Both the position numbers and the translations under genes were made by a program. The notes beneath the pieces were generated by a model. That model ran no database searches, was not told the DNA's origin, and worked only from the letters and a program-made list of their open reading frames with translations. Of a stretch of 27,936 nucleotides of DNA, positions 6,389 through 16,664 are shown piece after piece. The DNA comes from Iamia sp035765045. GTDB lineage: Bacteria > Actinomycetota > Acidimicrobiia > Acidimicrobiales > Iamiaceae. Location of the stretch: positions 1 to 27,936 of the forward strand of contig DASTYI010000016.1 of NCBI GenBank assembly GCA_035765045.1. Direction: 5' to 3'. How positions within the stretch are numbered: the first letter of the stretch is position 1; each line of letters opens with the position of its first letter.

Positions 6389-7801
6389 TCAGGGGGTGGT
6401 GAAGGTGAGGGTGGGGGGCTCGGGGGGGTCGGACCAGGTGAGGGTGGCCCACCAGCCGGGGTGGTCCTCGCGCACCTCGACGGCGGTGGGGGCGGGCGAG
6501 CAGGCCAGGGCGATCGCCCCCACAGCCAGGTCGTCGGGGCGATCGGACCACAGGGTGCGGACCGAGACGGTCGTCGCCCCCTCGGCCGGCACCACGACGG
6601 CCCGCACGGCCGACCCGCCCACGACCACGGCGTCGAGGCCGACGGCCCCGTCACCGGCGCTGGCGCCGACCCAGCCGGTGCGGTGGTGGACCGTCACGGG
6701 CACGTGCTGGGTGGCGGCGAAGTCGGGGCGACGACCGGTCTCGGCGCCGAGGGCGGCGTCGGCGGTCAGCACGCTCTCGGCCACCACCGGGCCGAACCGC
6801 TGGACGTGGCGGCGGGGCAGGTCGGTCCGCAGCGCCAGGTGGGGCACGACGGCCGGGGCGACCAGCGCCACCAGCGGCGTCGACCACAGATCGTGGACGT
6901 GGTCGACGCCGGCGTCGAGCGGCCAGGGCAGGACCCGCTCGACCGGCGCCCCGGCGGCCACCAGCCACGGCCCGACCAGGGCGACGTAGCGGTCGAGGCC
7001 GAGCCCGTAGGCCCGGATGTACGGCCCGCACATGGCCCCCAGGTCAGCGTGGAACAGGGTGGCGATCCGGGGCCCGAGCACGCCGAGCAGCTCCTCGGCC
7101 CGCGGCCCGTAGGCGGGCGACGGCGGGACGACCGCCCACAGCCCGGCGGCCAGCAGGTCGACGCCGTCGTAGGTGGGCGAGCTGTACTCGTCGACGTCGC
7201 CATGGCGCCGCACCCGCTCGACCGCCGCGGCCGCCCGGGCCTCGCCGGCGGCGAGCGACGCGGCCGAGCCGTCGTGGGCGCCGAGCCAGCCCAGCAGCCA
7301 GGCGTGGAGCAGGTCGGGGTTGGTGTACCAGGGCGGGATGCGGTCGTCGGGCTCGCCGGCCACGCACCGCCGCACGGCGTCGACGACGGCGGCGTGGAGG
7401 TCGGCGTCGAGCACCCCGCCGTGGCGGTCGACCACCAGGGCGAGGGCGGTACCGACGAACTGGCGCCAGTTCGGGTCGTAGTCGAGCCACTCGACGGCGC
7501 CCTCGGCCGGCGGCGGGGGCTGCTCGGCGGTGACCGGGAACGTCCCGTGCCACGGCTGCCCGGGGGCGTCGAGCTGGAGCCCGACCAGCCGGCGCAGGGT
7601 GGCGAGGGCCCGGTCGACCCGACCGTCCTCCAGGTCGGCGAGGGCGCCGTAGGCCGACTCCCGCACGATGTGGAGCCCGAGGGCGCCGAGGTCGATCCCG
7701 GGGGCGGTGCCGGGCGGGACCCGCTCGAGGGCGGCGTCGGGGTCCCACAGGTCCTCCCGCAGCTGGCGGAGCCGGTCGAGCAGGGCGGCCAGCCCGGTCA
7801 C
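6389..7801 (-). CDS. Protein of unknown function, translationally coupled to LuxR regulator
   Basis: The product is 470 residues with no signal peptide or clear membrane segment. I do not recognise an assigned function. The middle has conserved-looking aromatic and acidic motifs: WYTNPDLLHAWLLGWLG, then DEYSSPTYDGVDLLAAGLW and later MCGPYIRAYGLGLDRYV. From memory, similar spacing (E-x-SPTY-x-G, then GP-x-x-R-x-YG) occurs in uncharacterised, mostly helical fungal and bacterial proteins that may fold as an alpha/alpha toroid. A glycan-related role would be a guess. The C-terminal 100 residues look beta-rich. The GTG start at 7801 overlaps the regulator's stop (GTGA), so the two are made together and may act in one pathway. 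The frame stays open upstream only because of GC bias. Confidence 0.7.
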   Translation of the reverse strand: MTGLAALLDRLRQLREDLWDPDAALERVPPGTAPGIDLGALGLHIVRESAYGALADLEDGRVDRALATLRRLVGLQLDAPGQPWHGTFPVTAEQPPPPAEGAVEWLDYDPNWRQFVGTALALVVDRHGGVLDADLHAAVVDAVRRCVAGEPDDRIPPWYTNPDLLHAWLLGWLGAHDGSAASLAAGEARAAAAVERVRRHGDVDEYSSPTYDGVDLLAAGLWAVVPPSPAYGPRAEELLGVLGPRIATLFHADLGAMCGPYIRAYGLGLDRYVALVGPWLVAAGAPVERVLPWPLDAGVDHVHDLWSTPLVALVAPAVVPHLALRTDLPRRHVQRFGPVVAESVLTADAALGAETGRRPDFAATQHVPVTVHHRTGWVGASAGDGAVGLDAVVVGGSAVRAVVVPAEGATTVSVRTLWSDRPDDLAVGAIALACSPAPTAVEVREDHPGWWATLTWSDPPEPPTLTFTTP

Positions 7802-10449
7802 GGGACAGCACCGCCGCCGAGCGCCTCGACCAGCCCGTCGCGGCCCCGCACCCCGAGCTTGCGGTACACCCGCTGGAGGTGGCTGTCGATGGTGCGGACC
7901 GACACGACGAGGTGGTCGGCGATCTCCTGGCGGCTGGCCCCGGCCACGACCATGGCGGCGATCTCGGCCTCCCGGTCGGTGAGCACCGGGTGGGCGTCCA
8001 GGTCGCCGAGGACCGGCGTGTGCAGCCCCTCCCCCGTCGTCGCCGCCAGGTCGCCGACCCGCCGTCGGGCCTGCGCCCCCTGGCGCTCGTCGCCGGCCTG
8101 GCGGGCGATCTCGGCCCACGTCTCGACGGCGTCGAAGCCGGCCCCCATCGACTCGTAGGCGGCCGCGGCCACGGCGAGCCCACCCACGTCACCGTCGATC
8201 AGGGCCCGGGACCGCCGGGCGTGGGTGGCGACCAGGCGGCTGTCGGTGCGGCTGGCGACGTCGGCCAGCCCGTCGGCCGCCTCGATCCGGTCGTCGGGGT
8301 CGCCGAGCCGGGCGAGGTCGTGCCAGGCGGCGGCCTCGTAGGGCACGACCCCGGCCTGGCGGGCCAGGGCGATCGCCTCGCGCAGGCGGGGACCGGCGGG
8401 CAGGCCCTCGGCGGTGTCGAGCCAGGCGACGTAGCGGAGCTCCTCGGGCCGGAAGACGCGGACGGCGTGGTCCGGGAGCTCGGCCCAGGCGGCGAGCGCC
8501 TCCCGCGCCGCGGGCAGGTCGCCCTGGGCGACGTGGGCGGCGACGAGGCCGGCCGACGGGTGGGCCAGCCAACCGGGCCGGTGCACCCGGCGCAGGTCGC
8601 TGACCGCCTCGCCGAACCAGCGGGCCGCGGTCCGGGGCCGGCCGGCCCGCAGGTGGCAGCGGCCGAGGTGGAGCGCCAGCCAGCCGTGCGACGTCGGGTC
8701 GCCCCCCGACGCCGTGGCCCGCTCGACGGCCAGGGCGCCCTCGATCGCCTCCTCCAGCCGCCCGGCGTCGGCCAGCGCCCCGAGCCGGAACAGGAAGGCG
8801 ATGCCGACGGCGCTGACGTGGACGGTCGGGCTGGCCGAGGCCAGGGCGAAGACGCGGTCGAACTCGTCGATGGCCGCCGCCGTCGCCCCCTCGTTCATGT
8901 CGACCGAGGCGACGACGATCCGAGCCTCGATCTCGATGCCGACGTCGTCGTGGCCGACCCACGGCTCCACGAGGGCCCGGGCGGTGGCCTGGTCGCCGCC
9001 GAAGGAGCGGAGGCGGGCCTCGAAGACGTCGACCGACGCCCGCAGCGCCGGGGCCGCCGCCCGCGCCCGAGCGGCGGTGGCGTAGGCCTGGGCCGGGTCG
9101 TTGGCGTGGAACTGGGAGAGGGCGATGCTGTCGGAGTGGCGGACGACGGCGTCGTCGTCGAGGTCCAGCCCGTCGAGGTCGTCGGTGAGGGCGGCGATGG
9201 CCCGGGGGTCACCGAGGTAGCCGAGGGCGACGGTCAGCGCCGTCAGCGCCCGGCCTCCTCCGCCCGCCCGCCACGCCCGGTCGGCCAGGGCGGCGCAGTC
9301 CTCCCACCGGCTGAGCCCGGAGGCGGCCTCGGCCGCCCGCACCAGGGCGTCGCGGTCGGTGTCGTCGCGGGGCGGGTCGGCCCACCCGGCGCCGATCAGG
9401 GCCAGGCCCCGGGTCAGCGCCGTCTCCTCGGCCTCCGAGGTCGACCGGGCGAGGACGTCGGCCAGCCGGCGCCAGGACGCGGCGGCGTGGGCCGGGTCGC
9501 GGGTGGCGCCCAGGGCGCTGGCGACGAGGCGGCTGGCGACGCTGCACCAGAGCACGCCGTCGCGCCCCTCGTCGACCCGCACCAGCCCCCGGCGCTCGGC
9601 GTCGGCCAGCGGGGCCGAGCCGCCCAGGGCCTCGGCGTCGTCGATCGTGAGCCGGTCGGCCAGGGCCAGGGCCTCCAGCACGTCGCGGACCTCGGCGGGC
9701 AGGGCGTCGACCTGGGCCAGCACCTCGGGGTCGGCGGTGGCGGCCAGGTCGCCGGCCAGGCTCCACAGCCCGGCGTCGCGGACCCAGGCCCCGGCCGCCC
9801 GCGTCGCCCCCACCGCGGCGACCAACCACGCCGGGTGGCCGCGGGCCAGGAGCCACAGCCGCTCGCGGGTGGCGGCGTCGACCGGGCCCCCGGCCAACCG
9901 CTCGACCAGCTCGTCGCTGCCGTCCCGGTCGAGGGCGGGCAGCTCGACGCGGGCCACGATGTCGCGCCACCACGCCAGCGAGGCGTCGGCACCCCGCGGG
10001 TCGGCGCGCACGGTGGCGAGCAGCCGGGCCCGATCGGCGGTCACGGCGTGGTGGAGGACGGCCGACGTGCCGTCGTCGACGGCGTCGAGCTCGTCGACCA
10101 CCACGACCGGCGGGGGACCCTCACCCGGCCCGTCCGGGCCGACGAGGGCGTCGACCACCTGGGCCAGCGTCGCCGCCGCCACCCCGTCGGGGAGCGGATC
10201 GGGCAGCACCCGGTGGAGGGCGCCGAAGGGCCGGTCGGGGGCGCCGACCACGTCGAGCACGACCGTCCGCCGCCCGCCGGCCCGCAGCCGCCGGGCCGCC
10301 TCGGCCAGCACGGCCGAGCAGCCCCGCCCCCGCGGCCCCCGCAGCACCGCCCCCGCCCCCTCGTCGACCGACCCGACCAACCGGGCCACCACCCCCTCCC
10401 GCCCGACCAGTCCGTCGGGCGCGACGCGTGCTCGGGGCGGGGCGCTCAC
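7798..10449 (-). CDS. Large LuxR-family (LAL-type) transcriptional regulator with degenerate P-loop
   Basis: This predicted cytosolic regulator is 883 residues, in the usual range of LAL regulators. It begins with an AAA/STAND-like ATPase region (VGREGVVARLV at 15-25) and has a long helical, TPR-like middle. It ends with a LuxR helix-turn-helix (LTDREAEIAAMVVAGASRQE and VSVRTIDSHLQRVYRKLGV, about 825-880). Walker B is intact (VVVVDE, Asp119-Glu120). Walker A reads GPRGRGCS, with Cys44 where the nucleotide-binding lysine should be. ATP binding may therefore be weak or absent. The GTG at 10449 has a TACCGT box 7 nt upstream. The downstream gene overlaps by 4 nt, so its product is the best candidate partner or target. 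The signal sensed is unknown. Confidence 0.87.
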   Translation of the reverse strand: MSAPPRARVAPDGLVGREGVVARLVGSVDEGAGAVLRGPRGRGCSAVLAEAARRLRAGGRRTVVLDVVGAPDRPFGALHRVLPDPLPDGVAAATLAQVVDALVGPDGPGEGPPPVVVVDELDAVDDGTSAVLHHAVTADRARLLATVRADPRGADASLAWWRDIVARVELPALDRDGSDELVERLAGGPVDAATRERLWLLARGHPAWLVAAVGATRAAGAWVRDAGLWSLAGDLAATADPEVLAQVDALPAEVRDVLEALALADRLTIDDAEALGGSAPLADAERRGLVRVDEGRDGVLWCSVASRLVASALGATRDPAHAAASWRRLADVLARSTSEAEETALTRGLALIGAGWADPPRDDTDRDALVRAAEAASGLSRWEDCAALADRAWRAGGGGRALTALTVALGYLGDPRAIAALTDDLDGLDLDDDAVVRHSDSIALSQFHANDPAQAYATAARARAAAPALRASVDVFEARLRSFGGDQATARALVEPWVGHDDVGIEIEARIVVASVDMNEGATAAAIDEFDRVFALASASPTVHVSAVGIAFLFRLGALADAGRLEEAIEGALAVERATASGGDPTSHGWLALHLGRCHLRAGRPRTAARWFGEAVSDLRRVHRPGWLAHPSAGLVAAHVAQGDLPAAREALAAWAELPDHAVRVFRPEELRYVAWLDTAEGLPAGPRLREAIALARQAGVVPYEAAAWHDLARLGDPDDRIEAADGLADVASRTDSRLVATHARRSRALIDGDVGGLAVAAAAYESMGAGFDAVETWAEIARQAGDERQGAQARRRVGDLAATTGEGLHTPVLGDLDAHPVLTDREAEIAAMVVAGASRQEIADHLVVSVRTIDSHLQRVYRKLGVRGRDGLVEALGGGAVP

Positions 10450-10456
10450 AGCGGGG

Positions 10457-10462
10457 ACGGTA
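10457..10462 (-). promoter_or_regulatory. Predicted -10 box for leaderless LAL regulator gene
   Basis: Read leftward this is TACCGT, seven bases before the GTG start, with no Shine-Dalgarno. It lies in the 63-nt divergent gap shared with the membrane-protein gene at 10513. Confidence 0.45.
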
Positions 10463-10512
10463 CCGAAGTCACGCGAGCCGGCAGACACAGTCGCGGTGGT
10501 ACGACCGCCGGC

Positions 10513-11079
10513 ATGTCGATCAAGTCCGGTCTGTACGCCGGCGTGGCCACGATCATCGTGGTGCTGGCCCTGGGCAACCAGTGGAGCTACGAGAACGCCG
10601 TGAGCGGCACCTTCGCCGGCCAGACCCGCAACACGATCAGCTTCTACCTCCGCTTCGAGGTCTGGAACCTCAACCCGGACCTCCGGGCCGCCGCCGTGGT
10701 CCGGCTGATCCTGCTGGTCGTCCTCACCGCCCTGCTCGGGGTGTTCGTGGGCGGGGGGCGCCCGGCGGCGGCCTTCATCGGGGGGTGGACGAGCTTCCTG
10801 GCCGCCTCGGTCGTCAGCGCCGGGGTCTACGGCCTGGTCGCCGACGAGGAGACCCTCGGTGTGGCCGCGCCCGACACCGTCGACACCTTCACCAGGGTCA
10901 GCGCCGTGGGCGCCCCCCTCGGCATCTTCGTCGGGTGGGTGGTCGGGCTGGCGGTGCTGCGGGCCACGCTCGACGAGCGCCAGGAGGCCGAGGAGGCCGC
11001 CCCCGCCCCACCGGCCGTCGATCCGGGCCCGGCGCCGACGGCGGACCCGCTCCCCCCGGCGGCACCGGCCCCGCACTGA
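10513..11079 (+). CDS. Membrane protein of unknown function, tandem paralog 1
   Basis: The 188-residue product has about four hydrophobic segments (near 4-22, 57-80, 84-108 and 135-155) and a Pro/Ala-rich acidic tail, so it is likely an integral membrane protein. I do not recognise the family. The next gene is a clear paralog: both begin M-x-I-x-SGL-x-AG, and both contain a QTR motif, an F-x-VW motif, VVRL and VVSAGVYGLV at matching positions. No catalytic motif is visible. The ATG at 10513 is supported by the shared N-terminus. The box 7 nt upstream, TACGAC, only partly matches the -10 consensus. It is divergent from the LAL regulator gene. Confidence 0.8.
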   Translation: MSIKSGLYAGVATIIVVLALGNQWSYENAVSGTFAGQTRNTISFYLRFEVWNLNPDLRAAAVVRLILLVVLTALLGVFVGGGRPAAAFIGGWTSFLAASVVSAGVYGLVADEETLGVAAPDTVDTFTRVSAVGAPLGIFVGWVVGLAVLRATLDERQEAEEAAPAPPAVDPGPAPTADPLPPAAPAPH

Positions 11080-11129
11080 TCCCCGGCGGTCCGCCAGCGG
11101 CTGACGGGAGGTGGTGGTAGACCCGGGCC

Positions 11130-11786
11130 ATGGCGATCAGGTCCGGTCTGCTGGCAGGGATCACCACCGTGCTGCTGGTGCTGGTCCTCGGGAACGAGCG
11201 GGTCATCGAGGAGGCCCGGGGCGGGGGCGACCTTGCCTTCCAGACGCGGACCAGCGTCACCGGCCAGCTCGGCTTCCAGGTCTGGGACCTGCCGTCGGAG
11301 ATCCGCACCGCCACCGTCGTGCGGCTGGTCCTGCTGGTCGGGCTCACCGTCGTGCTGGGGGCGATCGCCGGGCGGGCCCGGCCGCTGGCCGCCTTCGTCG
11401 GCGGCTGGTCCGCCTTCCTCGTGGCCGCCGTCGTCAGCGCCGGGGTCTACGGGCTGGTCGTCGACGATCGCTTCGTCGCCCGCCCGGGGGCGGACACGAT
11501 CGACAGCTTCACCGTCACCGCGTCCTTCGGCACCGCGCCGGGCATGTGGCTGGGTTGGCTCGTCGGCCTGGCCGTCCTCGTCGGCAGCCTCGGCCAGGAC
11601 CGCCGCTCCCGCCCGGCCCCGTCGCCGCCCCCCGGACCGTCCTGGGGCGCCCCCGCACCACCGCCGCCGTGGGAGCAGCAGCCGGCACCGCCCGCCGCGC
11701 CCTCGCCGCCGCCGCCCGCCGGGCCGGTGATCGGGGCGCCGCCCGATCGCACCCAGGTCTACGGCCAGCCCGACCGCAACCCCTAG
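11130..11786 (+). CDS. Membrane protein of unknown function, tandem paralog 2
   Basis: The 218-residue product is a paralog of the preceding gene, with the same four hydrophobic segments and the shared motifs QTR, VVRL, RPLAAF and VVSAGVYGLV. It differs by a longer, strongly proline-rich cytoplasmic-type tail (about 155-218, with runs such as APAPPPPWEQQPAPP), which could bind a partner or cell-wall protein. The 50-nt gap to the first copy and the shared coding start suggest a local duplication and an operon. TAGACC lies 6 nt before the ATG, a partial -10 match. The stop shares CTAG with the opposing DUF4235 gene, so the two genes overlap tail to tail by 4 nt. Confidence 0.82.
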   Translation: MAIRSGLLAGITTVLLVLVLGNERVIEEARGGGDLAFQTRTSVTGQLGFQVWDLPSEIRTATVVRLVLLVGLTVVLGAIAGRARPLAAFVGGWSAFLVAAVVSAGVYGLVVDDRFVARPGADTIDSFTVTASFGTAPGMWLGWLVGLAVLVGSLGQDRRSRPAPSPPPGPSWGAPAPPPPWEQQPAPPAAPSPPPPAGPVIGAPPDRTQVYGQPDRNP

Positions 11787-12073
11787 GGCCGGGTGGTGCG
11801 GAGCGACTCGGGGTAGTCGCCGGTGGCCTTGGCCCAGGCCGAGGCGGCGGCCCGCTGGGCCAGCAGCCGGATCACCCCGACCAGGGCGCCGGTGACCAGC
11901 GCCCAGGCCAGGGCCTCGCCCCAGCTGACGTCCTGGTGGGCCGGGTTGCCGGGCGCCTCGCGCCGGGCGACCGCCTTCCACACCCTCTCGACCACCGGCT
12001 TGGTGGCCATGACCGCACCGATGGCGGCGGCGCTGGCCACCCCGTTCCACACCTGATCTTCGTCGAGGCTCAC
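11783..12073 (-). CDS. DUF4235 family membrane protein
   Basis: This small 96-residue protein matches DUF4235, an actinobacterial family of unknown function. Family features visible are the VVERVWKAVARREAPGNP region, then SWGEALAWALVTGALVGVIR and a Trp-rich end. There are two hydrophobic segments (about 11-28 and 50-72), so it is probably membrane-bound. The GTG at 12073 is fixed by a strong Shine-Dalgarno, AAGGAGG at 12079-12085, five bases upstream; this is one of few genes here with a clear one. It is divergent from the AhpD-like gene across only 30 nt and converges with the proline-tailed membrane protein. No role can be assigned. Confidence 0.85.
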   Translation of the reverse strand: MSLDEDQVWNGVASAAAIGAVMATKPVVERVWKAVARREAPGNPAHQDVSWGEALAWALVTGALVGVIRLLAQRAAASAWAKATGDYPESLRTTRP

Positions 12074-12078
12074 CGGCG

Positions 12079-12085
12079 CCTCCTT
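12079..12085 (-). promoter_or_regulatory. Shine-Dalgarno of DUF4235 gene
   Basis: Read leftward AAGGAGG, five bases before GTG. It decides the start of the DUF4235 gene, since other in-frame GTG codons exist upstream. Confidence 0.8.
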
Positions 12086-12090
12086 CCCGG

Positions 12091-12096
12091 TACGGT
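12091..12096 (+). promoter_or_regulatory. Predicted -10 box for leaderless AhpD/CMD-like gene
   Basis: TACGGT lies seven bases before the ATG at 12104, with no Shine-Dalgarno. It sits just upstream of the start of the divergent DUF4235 gene, so the two promoters must be close or overlapping. Confidence 0.5.
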
Positions 12097-12103
12097 CGCG
12101 TCC

Positions 12104-12583
12104 ATGCGCATCGACATCCCGGACGGGGCGGACCCGATCATGCACGTCTGGGGGGCGATGGTCCCGGGCATCGGCCCGGCGGCGGCAGCCTTCTCGGGCA
12201 AGGTCTACGAGTGCTCGACGCTCGGGCTGCGCGAGTTCGAGGCCGCCCGGCTCCGCATCGCCCAGGTCAACGGGTGCCTCTTCTGCCAGGACTGGCGGAC
12301 CGACCGCGACGGCGAGACGGTCGAGGACACCTTCCCCGAGGCGGTCACGGCCTGGCGCACCACCGACGCCCTCGACACCCGGGCCCGGCTGGCCGCCGAG
12401 TACGCCGAGCGCTTCGCCCTCGACCACCACGGCCTCGACGACGAGTTCTGGGACCGCATGAAGGCCGCCTACACCGACGCCGAGATCGTCGAGCTGTCGA
12501 TGTGCCTGGGGTCGTGGATCGCCTTCGGCCGGCTCAACCGCGTCCTCGGCCTCGACACCGCCTGCACCCTGCCGTCGCACTGA
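12104..12583 (+). CDS. Carboxymuconolactone decarboxylase / AhpD-like protein
   Basis: This 159-residue all-helical protein belongs to the CMD/AhpD fold family, which includes alkylhydroperoxidase-like thiol enzymes. It shows the core NGCLFCQDW with Cys58 and Cys61 spaced CxxC, and Glu46 twelve residues upstream as in AhpD. The histidine normally four residues after the second cysteine is Arg65 here, so the classical proton relay is incomplete. A peroxide or redox role is plausible but not shown. It is followed by dps on the same strand after 65 nt, which could make a small oxidative-stress cluster. The ATG has a TACGGT box 7 nt upstream. Confidence 0.82.
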   Translation: MRIDIPDGADPIMHVWGAMVPGIGPAAAAFSGKVYECSTLGLREFEAARLRIAQVNGCLFCQDWRTDRDGETVEDTFPEAVTAWRTTDALDTRARLAAEYAERFALDHHGLDDEFWDRMKAAYTDAEIVELSMCLGSWIAFGRLNRVLGLDTACTLPSH

Positions 12584-12635
12584 TCCCGGTGTGTCGGCGG
12601 CAGGGGGAGGGGTAGGGCTGGCGGGTCCCATCGCG

Positions 12636-12641
12636 AAGGAG
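12636..12641 (+). promoter_or_regulatory. Shine-Dalgarno of dps
   Basis: AAGGAG lies seven bases before the ATG of dps. It supports the chosen start and suggests the gene is translated from a leadered mRNA. Confidence 0.7.
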
Positions 12642-12648
12642 AGATCCC

Positions 12649-13149
12649 ATGCCCAGCGCCTACACCGCCCCCGGTCTCGAGGAGTCGGAGGCCGAGAAGG
12701 TCCGTGAGGCCCTGCAGAACCGCCTTCTCGCCCTGATCGACCTCCAGCTCACGCTGAAGCACATCCACTGGAACGTGGTCGGCCCGAACTTCATCGGCGT
12801 CCACGAGATGCTCGACCCCCAGTACGCCGCCGTCTCGGAGATGGTCGACGACGTGGCCGAGCGGATCGCCACCCTCGGCGGCCAGCCCCTCGGCACCCCC
12901 GGCGCCATCGTCCAGGGCCGCAACTGGGACGACTACTCGCTCAACCGGGCCCTCACCCACGAGCACCTCGCCGCGCTCGACTCGGTCTACGTCGGGGTCA
13001 TCGAGGACCACCGCAACGCCATCAAGGTCGCCGGCGACATCGACCCCGTGTCGGAGGACCTCCTCATCGGCCAGACCAACCAGCTGGAGCTGTTCCACTG
13101 GTTCGTCCGGGCCCACCTCGAGGACAAGGCCGGCAACCTCGACACCTGA
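12649..13149 (+). CDS. dps: DNA protection during starvation protein (ferritin-like)
   Basis: Dps is a 12-subunit ferritin-like cage that oxidises and stores iron and protects DNA under stress. The 166-residue product carries the inter-subunit ferroxidase ligands with the spacing of Escherichia coli Dps: His40, His52, Asp56, Asp67 and Glu71, in KHIHWNVVGPNF, VHEMLD and VDDVAERIATLGG. There is a short N-terminal tail with only a few basic residues, so DNA binding by the tail may be weak. Length is standard. The gene ends just before a strong hairpin. It follows the AhpD-like gene, consistent with oxidative-stress neighbours. Identification is firm. Confidence 0.95.
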   Translation: MPSAYTAPGLEESEAEKVREALQNRLLALIDLQLTLKHIHWNVVGPNFIGVHEMLDPQYAAVSEMVDDVAERIATLGGQPLGTPGAIVQGRNWDDYSLNRALTHEHLAALDSVYVGVIEDHRNAIKVAGDIDPVSEDLLIGQTNQLELFHWFVRAHLEDKAGNLDT

Positions 13150-13162
13150 GCTCCCCGGGATG

Positions 13163-13202
13163 CGCGACGAACCCCCGGCAGCGTGGCCGGGGGTTCGTCG
13201 CG
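13163..13202. terminator. Bidirectional hairpin terminator between dps and clpC
   Basis: A perfect 17-bp stem (arms 13163-13179 and 13186-13202) encloses the 6-nt loop AGCGTG. It lies between the convergent dps and clpC stops, so it can end both. No U-tract is visible, as is common in very GC-rich genomes. Confidence 0.8.
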
Positions 13203-13235
13203 TCCGGGGTGATCCGGACCGGATCGGGGGAGCCG

Positions 13236-15785
<2,550 letters not shown>

Positions 15786-15790
15786 TCTTG

Positions 15791-15795
15791 CCTCC
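15791..15795 (-). promoter_or_regulatory. Shine-Dalgarno of clpC
   Basis: Read leftward GGAGG, five bases before GTG. It sets the clpC start and rejects the longer open frame upstream. The 197 nt up to the LOG gene stop hold no convincing further gene or operator that I can see. Confidence 0.8.
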
Positions 15796-15982
15796 CTCGA
15801 CGGGACCGGGGTGGTTCCCGTGTGGGTTCGTGGACCGATCCTACCGCCCGCCTCCACCTTCCCGGCCCCTGGGGAGGTGGAGGGGGCGACGGGCCTCCCC
15901 CGCGGCCCCTCCCGTGTCCGAACCATCGGTCGGACGGGCCGGCCGGACATGGGCCGAACGACCTAGTTCGTCCGGGGGTGGG

Positions 15983-16573
15983 TCAGAGGGTCACGTCCCG
16001 CTCGGTCCACTTCCCGAGAGCGGGGCGGCGCCAGGTGGCGAAGGCGTCGAGGGCCTCGCCGGTGGTGGGGGCGACGACGATGCTCGAGCGGACGTCGGCG
16101 GCGAGGAAGCCGTCGGCCACCGCCCGGTCGAGGAGGGCGGCCGCGGGGGCCCAGAAGCCGGCCACGTCGACGAGCCCGATCGGCTTGTCGTGGACCCCGA
16201 GCTGGGTCCAGGTCATCGTCTCGAACGCCTCCTCGAAGGTGCCGATCCCGCCGGGGAGGGCGAGGAAGGCGTCGGACAGCTCGGCCATGCGGGCCTTGCG
16301 CTCGTGCATCGAGGAGGTGACCTCGAGCCGGGTGATGTCGCGCTTGGCGACCTCGGCGGCGTCCAGGAACTCGGGGATCACGCCGGTGACGTCGCCTCCG
16401 GCGGCCATGCAGGCCGCCGCCACCCGCCCCATCAGCCCGACCGAGCCGCCGCCGTAGACGAGGCCGATCCCCCGCTCGGCCAGGGCCCGCCCGGTGGCAT
16501 CGGCCTCGGCCCCGTAGGCCGGGTCGGTGCCCGGGTTCGACCCGCAGAAGACGCACACCCTGGTCAGCTCCAC
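15983..16573 (-). CDS. LOG family protein (TIGR00730 type, Rossmann fold)
   Basis: This 196-residue cytosolic protein belongs to the LOG family, whose characterised members release free-base cytokinins from nucleotides (phosphoribohydrolase activity); many bacterial members act as nucleotide phosphoribohydrolases. The catalytic signature PGGIGTFEE is intact, as is the preceding MHERKARM motif (here SMHERKARM). The N-terminus VCVFCGSNPG and the YGGGSVGLMG loop are also typical. Length is normal. The GTG start at 16573 is preceded by CAGCAT at 6-nt spacing. It diverges from the histidine kinase gene, with a palindromic element between. The physiological substrate in this organism is unknown. 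Confidence 0.93.
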   Translation of the reverse strand: MELTRVCVFCGSNPGTDPAYGAEADATGRALAERGIGLVYGGGSVGLMGRVAAACMAAGGDVTGVIPEFLDAAEVAKRDITRLEVTSSMHERKARMAELSDAFLALPGGIGTFEEAFETMTWTQLGVHDKPIGLVDVAGFWAPAAALLDRAVADGFLAADVRSSIVVAPTTGEALDAFATWRRPALGKWTERDVTL

Positions 16574-16603
16574 CCGCCGATGCTGCCACCCGCCCCCCCC
16601 CGT

Positions 16604-16649
16604 ACTGGCGATCGGATCCGACGGGTTCCCGTCGGATGTGATCGCCAGT
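16604..16649. repeat. Imperfect 46-bp palindromic element, copy 1
   Basis: Arms of 22 bp (16604-16625 and 16628-16649) pair at 20 of 22 positions around the loop TT. The inner 40 bp (16607-16646), read on the minus strand, match the element at 23442-23481 at about 37 of 40 positions. It lies between two divergent genes and ends 3 nt before the predicted -10 region of the histidine kinase gene, so it covers the -35 region. Confidence 0.8.
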
Positions 16650-16664
16650 TGCGAGACTGGGGCG

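Noticed and set aside
7879..10512. Long plus-strand frame opposite the LAL regulator
   Set aside because: Gly/Asp/Val-rich low-complexity translation without motifs; only its last part, from 10513, is the real membrane protein.
13163..13202. The dps-clpC hairpin as a mobile element
   Set aside because: It has no second copy in the window and lies between convergent stops, so a terminator explains it.
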